A stretch of DNA of 64,000 nucleotides from CAVXHQ01 sp963789535. Its GTDB lineage: Bacteria; Pseudomonadota; Alphaproteobacteria; Rhodobacterales; Rhodobacteraceae. Positions 42,716 through 50,778 of the stretch are shown here, one piece after another. Position 1 is the stretch's first letter; the number at the start of each line of letters is the position of its first letter. The stretch lies in assembly GCA_963789535.1 (NCBI GenBank), contig CAWBKU010000005.1, forward strand, positions 1,364,001 through 1,428,000. The letters run 5' to 3'. The notes below the pieces were generated by a model, which was not told where the DNA came from, searched no databases, and saw only the letters and a program-made list of their open reading frames with translations. The position numbers and the translations under genes are program-made.

Positions 42716-42743
42716 CCCCGTTTTTTCTTGCCAAAAATACTCA
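42716..42743 (-). repeat. GAGTATTTTTGGCAAGAAAAAA extragenic motif
   Basis: On the minus strand between the aldehyde dehydrogenase and SDR genes: GATGAGTATTTTTGGCAAGA followed by AAAAAACGG. I know this string as a frequent extragenic element in Rhodobacteraceae genomes. It overlaps the region before the SDR start. Confidence 0.6.
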
Positions 42744-42756
42744 TCTGCCGCGCCGC

Positions 42757-44212
42757 TCACCCATGCCATGCCGCCACGGTCTTGAGTGCGGAGAACCCGT
42801 AAAGCGCCGCAAACCCCTTCTCGCGCCCGTGCCCGGACAGGCCGGTGCCGCCGAACGGCAACTCGACGCCGCCGCCGGCACCATAGGTATTGAGGAACAC
42901 CTGCCCCGCCCGCAACCCGCGCGCCAGCCGCATCTGACGCGCGCCGTCCGCCGTCCAGACCGAGGCCACGAGGCCATAAGCGGTGCCGTTCGCGATCTCG
43001 AGGGCCCCGGCCTCGGTGTCGAAGGGGATAAGGCACTGGACGGGGCCGAAAATCTCCTCCTGCGCCAGCACATGCCCCGGCGGCACCTCTGAAAAGAGGG
43101 TCGGCGCGAGGTAATGCCCGCCCGGCGGCAGTCCGGCGGGCAGCGGCGTCCGCGCCGCGACCGCGAGGTCCGCGCCCCGGTCGAGCCAGCCCTGCACCAG
43201 CCGGTGCTGGCGTGCCGAGATCAGCGGCCCCACCCGGGCGTCGTCCAGCGCCGGGCCGACCGTCAGCGCGCCATAGGCCGCCGCCATGGCCGCGCGCACC
43301 GCGTCATAGACGGGGCGCTGCACGAGGATGCGCGAGGCCGCCGAACAGGTCTGGCCCGCGTTCTGGATGCCGGCGTTCACGAGGAACGGCAGCGCCCGGT
43401 CGAGATCCGCATCGGCAAAGACGATCTGCGGCGATTTCCCCCCGAGTTCCAGCGTGACGGGCACGACGTTACGCGCCGCCGCGGCCTGCACCGCGCGCCC
43501 CGTCGCGACCGACCCGGTAAAGCTCACGTGCTGCACACCCGGATGCCCCGCAAGCGCCGCCCCCGCCTCGGCGCCGGTGCCCGGCACGATGTTGAGCGCG
43601 CCGGGCGGCAGCCCCGCCTCGAGCGCCAGCGCCCCGAAGGCGAGGGCGGTGAGGCAGGCCTCTTCGGCGGGTTTCAGGACGCAGGCGTTGCCCATGGCCA
43701 GCGCCGCGCCGACCGAGCGCCCGATGATCTGCATCGGATAGTTCCACGGCACGATATGCCCCGTCACGCCATGCGGCTCGCGCAGGGTGTAGACGGTATA
43801 GCCGTCCAGATAGGGCAGCGTCTCGCCGGTGATCTTGTCGGCGGCGCCGGCGTAGAACTCGCAATAGCGCGCCAGCGCCAGCGCGTCGGCGCGGCCTTGG
43901 CTGAGCGGTTTGCCCACGTCCAGCGCCTCGATCCGCGCGAGATCCCCGGCGCGGTCCGCGACGAGCCGCCCGAGGCGGGCGAGGAGCCGGCCGCGTTCGG
44001 TCGCGGTCATGCGCGCCCCACGCGCCATCGCGGGCCCCTGCGCGGCGACGACAGCGGCGTCGATGTCGGGGGCCGTGCCGCGCGCGATCCGCGCGAGGGC
44101 CGTGCCGTCCGAGGGGTTCGTCAGCGGCAGGGTTTCGCCGGACACGGGCGGCACCCAGTGCGCCGCCGATCAGGCAGAGGGCAGGGTCGAACCAGAGGTC
44201 GGGGTCGGTCAT
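42757..44212 (-). pseudogene. Aldehyde dehydrogenase family protein, frameshifted near the N terminus
   Basis: M-T-D-P-D-L-W-F-D-P-A-L-C-L-I-G-G-A starts at ATG 44212, whose A-T-G-A overlaps the ATPase stop. Near 44158-44168 two bases (one GC of a GCGCGC run) appear lost. The continuation W-V-P-P-V-S-G-E-T-L-P-L-T-N is in another frame, intact to 42757. The catalytic Cys is in N-A-G-Q-T-C-S-A-A-S and the general base in L-E-L-G-G-K-S-P. Corrected length is 485 residues, normal for the family. It oxidises an aldehyde to an acid with NAD(P). Confidence 0.85.
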
Positions 44213-45841
44213 GCGGGCTCCGGAAGGGTGAGGTGGGGGCGGCGGCGAGGAGCGCCTGCGTGTAGGGATGCTGCGGGCGGTGAACAGTGTTTCCGTCTCC
44301 CCCTGCTCGACGATGCGCCCGGCCTGCATGACCATGACGCGGTCGGTGACGGAGCGCACGACGGTCAGGTCGTGGCTGATGAAGAGATAGCTGAGCGGGC
44401 GTTTGCGGCAGAGATCGGCGATGAGGTCGAGCACCTGCGCGCGCACCGACACGTCGAGCGCCGAGACCGCCTCGTCGAAGAGGATCAGATCCGGTTCGGT
44501 GATGAGCGCGCGGGCGATGGCGAGGCGCTGGCGCTGCCCGCCCGAGAACTCGTGCGGATATTTCCGCGCGTCGCCGGGCGTGAGGCCGACATCGGTAAGG
44601 GCGCGCGCGACGGCGGCATCGCGGGCCGCCCCGGTGGGCGCGTCGCGCCTCAGGTGGAACGGTTCGGTGATGAGGCGCGCGGCACGGTGGCGGGGGTTGA
44701 ACGACCCGTAGGGATCCTGAAACACGACCTGCATCCGCGCCTTGGTGGCCGGTGCCGTCAGGCCCGGGCCGATCGGCGCGCCGTCGAGGGTGACGGTGCC
44801 CGCGCTCAGCGGCTCGAGGCCGAGGAGTGCGCGGGTCAGCGTGCTCTTGCCGCAGCCGCTCTCGCCGACGAGGCCGAGGCGTTCGCCGCGATGCAGCGTG
44901 AAGGTCACGTCGTCCACCGCGCGCAAGGTGCGCGGCGGCGCGAAGAGGGTCGGGCGGGCGAGGCGGTAGGTGCGGGTGGCCCCCCGCACCTCGAGCAGCG
45001 GCACCGGCGGCGGCGCGGGCGGCAGGTCGACGCGGTGCGTCGAGGCGGCGAGGAGCGCGCGGGTGTAGGGATGCGAGGGGCGGCCCAGCACGTCCGTGGT
45101 CGGCCCGCTCTCGACGATGCGGCCGCCTTCCATGACGGCGATACGGTCCGCGACATCTGCCACGACGGCAAGGTCGTGGGTGATGAGCAGGAGCGCCATG
45201 CCTTCGGTCGCGACGAACCCGCGCAGGAGGGTCAGGATCCGGGCCTGCGTCGTCACGTCGAGGGCGGTCGTCGGCTCGTCGGCGATCAGCAGACGCGGGC
45301 GCAGGGCGGTGGCCATGGCGATGCAGACCCGCTGGCGCTGTCCGCCGGAGAGTTCGTGGGGGTAGCGGGTGGGCGGGATGCCGTCGAGGCCGACACGGGC
45401 GAGCGCCTCCTTGGCCCTGCGGGCCGCTTCGGCGCGGGTCGCCGGCGTATGGAGGCGGATCGTCTCGGCGACCTGCGCGCCGATCGTCTGCACCGGGTTC
45501 AGCGCGGTCATCGGCTCCTGAAAGATCATGCCGATCTCGTTGCCGCGCAGGGCGCAGAGCGCGGCTTCGGTGGCCGTAGCGAGGTCGGTCGCCTCGAAGC
45601 GGATCGCGCCTGTGGTCTGCGCGCCCTCGGGCAGGAGGCCGATGATGGAAAGTGCGGTCAGGGACTTGCCCGAACCGCTTTCGCCGGTCAGCGCGGTGAT
45701 CCGGCCGGGGTTCAGCACCAGGTCGAGGTCGTGGAGGATGGGGATGTCGTGGATGCGCAACGACAGGCCGTCGAGCGTGAGGAGCGGCTCGGATGGGTAT
45801 CTGGAGACTGAAGTAACGGGGGTCTTGGCGAGGGTCGTCAT
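44209..45841 (-). pseudogene. ABC transporter ATPase (two fused domains), frameshifted at the 3' end
   Basis: A DppD-DppF-like fusion. Domain 1 has G-E-S-G-S-G-K-S, L-S-G-G-Q and L-I-A-D-E-P-T-T-A-L-D; domain 2 has G-E-S-G-C-G-K-S, F-S-G-G-Q and L-I-L-F-D-E-A-V-S-A-L-D. After E-T-E-T-L-F-T-A a C is missing from a run of four (44273-44280), where the family has P-Q-H-P-Y-T. A second C is missing near 44234-44240. Restoring both gives 544 residues ending at the TGA that overlaps the next start. As sequenced, the frame runs far into the dehydrogenase gene. All ATPase motifs lie before the lesions. Confidence 0.85.
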
Positions 45842-46647
45842 GTGCGGACCCCTGCCAGACGGGGGTCGAGGCGGTCGCGCAGCGCGTCGCCGAGCAGGTT
45901 GAGGCCCAGAACCGTGAGCACGATGGTCAGGCCGGGCACGAGGGCCACGTGCGGCGCGATCGAGACGAGGGTTTGCGCGTCGGCGAGCATCCGGCCCCAG
46001 GACGGCGTGGGCGGCTGCGCGCCGAGGCCGATATAGCTGAGTGCCGCCTCGGCGAGGATGCCGAGCGAGAACTGGATGGTGCCCTGCACGATCAGGAGGT
46101 TGGCGATGTTGGGCAGGATGTGTTCGGCCGATATCCGGGCGCGCGATTTTCCGGCGACGCGGGCGGCGAGGATGAAGTCCCGCTCCCAGAGCGAGAGGGC
46201 GGCACCGCGCGACAGGCGGGCGAAGACGGGGATGTTGAAGATGCCGATGGCGAGGATCGCGTTCAGCGCCGAGGGACCGAAGACCGCGGTGATGAGGATG
46301 GCGATGACGAGGCTGGGAAAGGCGAAGACCAGATCGTTGGTGCGCATGATGAATTCGTCGAGCAGCGATCCGCGCGTGGCGGCAGCGGCGAGGCCGAGGG
46401 GCACGCCAAGGACGATGCCGATGCCGACGGCGACGACGGCCACGGCCAGCGAGGTGCGCGCGCCGAGCATGATCATCGACAGCATGTCGCGCCCGAAGTG
46501 GTCGGTGCCGAGCAGGTTCACGAAATCGGGAGGGTGCAGCTTGTTCGGGACATCGAGGACCGTGATGTCGGCGGGCGTCCAGACGAAGGAGGTGAGGGCG
46601 AGCACGGCGATGAGGCCGGTCAGCACGAGGCCGAGGGCGCGGGTCAT
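45838..46647 (-). CDS. ABC transporter permease (DppC type)
   Basis: A 269-residue permease with N-L-L-G-T-D-H-F-G-R-D-M-L-S-M-I-M-L-G-A after the first transmembrane segment. The coupling loop is W-E-R-D-F-I-L-A-A-R-V-A-G, and the end A-L-S-Y-I-G-L-G-A-Q-P-P-T-P-S-W-G. It pairs with the DppB-type gene ten bases upstream and overlaps the ATPase start by four bases. Confidence 0.93.
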   Translation of the reverse strand: MTRALGLVLTGLIAVLALTSFVWTPADITVLDVPNKLHPPDFVNLLGTDHFGRDMLSMIMLGARTSLAVAVVAVGIGIVLGVPLGLAAAATRGSLLDEFIMRTNDLVFAFPSLVIAILITAVFGPSALNAILAIGIFNIPVFARLSRGAALSLWERDFILAARVAGKSRARISAEHILPNIANLLIVQGTIQFSLGILAEAALSYIGLGAQPPTPSWGRMLADAQTLVSIAPHVALVPGLTIVLTVLGLNLLGDALRDRLDPRLAGVRT

Positions 46648-46657
46648 GCGCGCCGCC

Positions 46658-47602
46658 TCATGACCGTCGCCGCAGGCGCGGATCGACGGCGGCATAGGTG
46701 AGGTCGACGGCGAAGTTCACGACGATGACGAGGAAGACGAGCAGCATCACCGTGCTCTCGACGACGATCAGGTCGCGCGCCGAGATCGACTGGAAGATCA
46801 GGCGCCCGAGGCCGGGGAGGTAGAAGATCTGCTCGATGACGATGGCGCCCGCCAGCAGGAACGAGAATTGCAGGCCGATGATCGTCAGCACCGGGATGAG
46901 GGCGTTGCGGACCGCGTGGCGCCACAGGGTCTGGCGGCGGCTCAGCCCCTTGGCCCGCGCGGTGCGGATGTAGTCCTCGGACAGGGTGTCGAGCAGCGCC
47001 GAGCGCAGCACGCGGGCGAGGATCGCGGCCTGCGGCAGGGCCAGTGCGACGCTGGGCAGGATGAGGGCGTTCAGGGCGGCGAGCGGGCGGTCCCAGCCGG
47101 GAAAGCCGCCCGAGGGAAACCAGCGCAGCTTGATCGAGAAGAGCGCGACCATCAGCATCGCGAACCAGAAGTTCGGGACCGCGACGCCGATCTGCGTGGC
47201 CCCCATGACGGCCACGTCGCCGGTGCCGCCCCGGCGCGCGGCGGCGTAGAGACCGGCGGGAAAGGCGATCAACGTGGACAGGACCAGCGCCATCAGCGCC
47301 AGCGGCAGCGACACCACGATCCGGTCCGCGATGAGGGCGGCGACCGGCGTCCGGTAGGTGACGCTCTGCCCGAAATCGCCGGTGAGCAACCCGCCCGCCC
47401 AGGCGAGATAGCGGACGGCAAAAGGGCGGTCGAGGCCGAGTTCGGCCTGAAGTGCCGCCAAAGTGTCGGGCCGGGCGTTCACCCCGAGGATGAAGGCGGC
47501 GGGATCGCCGGGGATCACTTCGATCACCGTGAAGATGAGCAGCGACGCCACGATCAGTGACAGGACGAGCGACAGGAGGCGTCCGAGGATGAAACGGGTC
47601 AT
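46658..47602 (-). CDS. ABC transporter permease (DppB type)
   Basis: A 314-residue permease. N-terminal transmembrane segment near residues 10-30, L-G-L-D-R-P-F-A-V-R-Y near residue 55, coupling loop D-Y-I-R-T-A-R-A-K-G-L-S and V-I-E-Q-I-F-Y-L-P-G-L-G-R-L. It forms the membrane channel with the DppC-type protein of the same operon. Confidence 0.93.
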   Translation of the reverse strand: MTRFILGRLLSLVLSLIVASLLIFTVIEVIPGDPAAFILGVNARPDTLAALQAELGLDRPFAVRYLAWAGGLLTGDFGQSVTYRTPVAALIADRIVVSLPLALMALVLSTLIAFPAGLYAAARRGGTGDVAVMGATQIGVAVPNFWFAMLMVALFSIKLRWFPSGGFPGWDRPLAALNALILPSVALALPQAAILARVLRSALLDTLSEDYIRTARAKGLSRRQTLWRHAVRNALIPVLTIIGLQFSFLLAGAIVIEQIFYLPGLGRLIFQSISARDLIVVESTVMLLVFLVIVVNFAVDLTYAAVDPRLRRRS

Positions 47603-47686
47603 GCGCCGACAGAGGGGGCGGACGGCGGTTCCGTGAGCACGACGACGGCGCCGGAGGGCAATGCGGGCATCCCCGGCGCCATGGTA

Positions 47687-49168
47687 TCAGTTCCAGCGCA
47701 CGCCGGTCAGGTCGACGGCCGCCGTGGGCTGATCGACCCAGAGACCCTCGATCCCCGCCTTTGCCACCGTCGCGATGGCCAGCTCGAACAGGTAGGCGTT
47801 CACGTAGTCCTCCGAGATGATGGTCTGGGCGCGATGCAGCAGATCGGTCCGCTCGGCGGGGTCGGTGGTGATGTCGAGGTCGGCCATCACCTCCTGAAAG
47901 GCCAGCCCGTCGTACTGGAAATAATAGTCGGGATCGGCATAGATGCCGATGTCCATCGGTTCGGTATGGCTCACGATGGTCAGGCCGAAATCCTTGTTGG
48001 TAAAGACCTCCTCGATCCACTGCGCCCATTCGACGTTGACGATCTCGACCTCGATGCCGACCTGGGCGAGCTGGCTCGCGATGATCTCGCCGCCGCGACG
48101 GGCATAGGACGGGGGCGGCAGTTTCATGACCGTGGAAAATCCGTCGGGATAACCTGCCTCGGTCAGCAATTGCCGCGCCAGATCGGGGTCGTAGGGCGAC
48201 AGCGCGATCAGGTCGAGGTAATCGGGGTTGTGCGGCGCGAAATGGGTGCCGATGGGCGTGCCCTGGCCGAACATCGCGCCGTCGATGATGGCGTTTCGGT
48301 CGATGGCGACGGACACCGCATGGCGCACGCGGAGGTCATCGAAAGGCGGCAGCGCGTTGTTCATCGCGAGGATCGTCTCGCCCTCGGTATTGCCGATCAG
48401 CACCTGAAACCGGGGGTCGGCCTCGAACTGCGGCACGTTCTCGGGCGCGGGAAAGCCTACGAAGACGTCGATATCCTCGGCCATCATCGCGGCAAAGGCG
48501 GCGGTCGGGTCCGAGATGAAGCGGAAGGTCGCCGTCTCGAGCGCGGGGGCGTCGCCCCAATAGGCGTCGTAGCGCGCGAGGTCGAGGCGGTCGCCCTGCA
48601 CCCAGTCAACGAACCGGAAAGCGCCGGTCCCGATTGGGTTGGAGGCGATGTCGTCGATGCTCTCGGGGGCGACGATCACCGCGTCGCCCCAGGCCATGTT
48701 GAACGGGAACGCGCCGTTCGGCGCCGAGAGGGTGACGGCGACCGTCGCCGGGTCGATCACGGCGACGTCGACGATGCCCGCGAACAGGCCCTTCTGCGCG
48801 TTGGTGCTGTCCTCGGCGCGCGCCCGGTCGAGGCTGAACTTCACGTCCTCCGCGTCCATCGTCGTGCCGTCGTGAAAGGTGACGCCGTCGCGGAGCCGAA
48901 ACGTATAGGTCAGGCCATCGTCCGAAATGTCCCAGCTTTCCGCCAGCCCCGGCACGACCGAGCCGTCGGCCATGAACCGGGTCAGCCCCTCGAACACGTT
49001 GGAATAGAGGACCGAATCGATCGCCTGCGCGGCACCGCCCGTCGGATCGAGGTTCGGCGGCTCGAGCTGGATCGCCACCGTGATGCCGGTGTTCTGCGCC
49101 GCGGCCATGCCGGCGAGCAGGGTCAGCGCGCCGGCCGTAAGCCCTGCCGTCAGAAGTGTGCGTGTCAT
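47687..49168 (-). CDS. ABC transporter substrate-binding protein (family 5)
   Basis: A 493-residue periplasmic binding protein with a signal peptide (cleavage near A-G-M-A-A-A-Q). Family 5 motif G-L-A-E-S-W-D-I-S-D-D-G-L-T-Y and F-H-D-G-T-T-M-D-A-E-D-V-K-F-S are present. It captures the substrate for the importer. The M20 deacylase immediately upstream suggests an acylated amino compound or a small peptide as ligand. Confidence 0.92.
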   Translation of the reverse strand: MTRTLLTAGLTAGALTLLAGMAAAQNTGITVAIQLEPPNLDPTGGAAQAIDSVLYSNVFEGLTRFMADGSVVPGLAESWDISDDGLTYTFRLRDGVTFHDGTTMDAEDVKFSLDRARAEDSTNAQKGLFAGIVDVAVIDPATVAVTLSAPNGAFPFNMAWGDAVIVAPESIDDIASNPIGTGAFRFVDWVQGDRLDLARYDAYWGDAPALETATFRFISDPTAAFAAMMAEDIDVFVGFPAPENVPQFEADPRFQVLIGNTEGETILAMNNALPPFDDLRVRHAVSVAIDRNAIIDGAMFGQGTPIGTHFAPHNPDYLDLIALSPYDPDLARQLLTEAGYPDGFSTVMKLPPPSYARRGGEIIASQLAQVGIEVEIVNVEWAQWIEEVFTNKDFGLTIVSHTEPMDIGIYADPDYYFQYDGLAFQEVMADLDITTDPAERTDLLHRAQTIISEDYVNAYLFELAIATVAKAGIEGLWVDQPTAAVDLTGVRWN

Positions 49169-49198
49169 GTCGTTCCCCCAGGAGGTGCGTCGGTTGCG

Positions 49199-50542
49199 TC
49201 AATCCTGCGGCGCGACGAGCAATTCCGCAAGGCTGCGCGCCATCACCAGCGCCGCATCAGCCATGTCGTCGACGCCGATCCATTCGTCGGGCTTGTGCGC
49301 CAGCTCGAGGACGCCGGGCCCATAGGCCACGCAATTCTTCAGTCTGCCGATCCGGTCGATGTGTTTCTGGTCATAGGTGCCGGGCGAGGCGACGTATTCG
49401 GGCGCACGGCCCAGCACCGCCTCGATCTGGCGGGCAAGGGTCCGGACGACGGGTGCCGCGCGGTCGGTCATCGACGGCAGGACGGCGTTCAGTTCGCGCA
49501 GCGCATAGTCGAAATTCGGGCGGGTGGATTTCAGCCCGTCGAGCAGCGCCGTCACCTCGTCCCGCACCGCGTCGAGCGGTTCCTCGACCAGAAACCGCCG
49601 GTCGATGACGATGCGGCAGCTATCGGGGACGCAATGCGAGGGCAGGGCGGTCGACCCGGCGGGCTTTTCGGCCTGCCCGCCATGGATCGAATTGATGTTC
49701 ATCGTCGACGACCGCGCGCCCTCGGGCACCACCGGCATCCCGGTCCGCCGCGCGGCCATGGCGGGAAAGAGGTCGCTTTCGAATTTCTCGAGGACCGCCC
49801 CCATGTGCCGCACCGCGCAATCGCCCAGAAACGGCATCGAGCCGTGCGCGATCTCGCCGAAGGTCTCGATCTCGGCCCACCAGCCGCCTCTGTGGCCGAG
49901 GCAGACGCGGTCCTTGTTCAGCGGTTCGGGGATGATGACGTGCTGCACGCGCTGGGGCGAAAAGTATCCCTTTTCCGCCAGATAGGCGACACCGCCATAG
50001 CCGCCCGATTCCTCGTCCGCCGTGCCCGAAATCTCGATGGCGCCGGCGAAATCGGGGCAGACCCCGAGGAACGCCTCGGCAGCGATGATCGACGCGGCCA
50101 GCCCGCCCTTCATGTCGCAGGCGCCGCGGCCATAGATCCTGCCGTCCACCAGCGCCGCGCCGAACGGATCGTGCGTCCAGCCGGCGCCCACCTCGACGAC
50201 GTCGGTATGGCTGTTGAAGTGAACGCAGGCGCCCGGCCGCCGCCCCTCGCGCCGCGCGACGACGTTCCAGCGGGGATAGGCCGTGCAGTCCCCCGGCGTC
50301 CCCTCGGCGCGGATCAGCTCGGTCCGGAACCCGGCAGCCCGCAGGCGCGTGTCGAGATACTCGCAGATCAGGCGATAGTTCTCGCCCGGCGGGTTCAGCG
50401 TCGGGATCCGGATGAGATCCTGGGTCAGCGCGATCAGGTCGTCGCGCCGGGCGGCTATGGCAGCGGACAGCGCCTTGGCAAGGTCGGGAGAGAGGCCCCC
50501 CGGGTCGGGTGCTTTGGACACAGGTGCCGGAGAAGTCGTCAT
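49199..50542 (-). CDS. M20 family deacylase (ArgE/DapE-like)
   Basis: A 447-residue zinc peptidase/deacylase. Metal-ligand motifs: V-H-F-N-S-H-T-D-V-V-E-V-G, G-A-C-D-M-K-G-G and A-D-E-E-S-G-G-Y-G. The dimerisation domain includes A-H-G-S-M-P-F-L-G, and Y-D-Q-K-H-I lies near the end. It removes an acyl group from an N-acyl amino acid or similar compound in the cytoplasm. It is the first gene of the importer operon, 30 bases before the binding-protein gene. Confidence 0.9.
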   Translation of the reverse strand: MTTSPAPVSKAPDPGGLSPDLAKALSAAIAARRDDLIALTQDLIRIPTLNPPGENYRLICEYLDTRLRAAGFRTELIRAEGTPGDCTAYPRWNVVARREGRRPGACVHFNSHTDVVEVGAGWTHDPFGAALVDGRIYGRGACDMKGGLAASIIAAEAFLGVCPDFAGAIEISGTADEESGGYGGVAYLAEKGYFSPQRVQHVIIPEPLNKDRVCLGHRGGWWAEIETFGEIAHGSMPFLGDCAVRHMGAVLEKFESDLFPAMAARRTGMPVVPEGARSSTMNINSIHGGQAEKPAGSTALPSHCVPDSCRIVIDRRFLVEEPLDAVRDEVTALLDGLKSTRPNFDYALRELNAVLPSMTDRAAPVVRTLARQIEAVLGRAPEYVASPGTYDQKHIDRIGRLKNCVAYGPGVLELAHKPDEWIGVDDMADAALVMARSLAELLVAPQD

Positions 50543-50778
50543 GGCGCGACTTTGGGGCAAGACTCGGGGGACGGCAATGGGTAGGCTCGCCCACAGGTTG
50601 AGTGTGCACAGGCGATCCGAGGGGATGCGGATGGGCGACGGGACGTGACGGAGCGGGCGTCTGGAACGCCGGACCGCGGACAGGCGGGCGTTGCCGGCGG
50701 CACCGTGCGCGCCAGTGCGCGGCGGCATCTTCGTTACCGATATGTTCACGCCGGGCTGTTAGTCCGGAAGGCGCAGCC

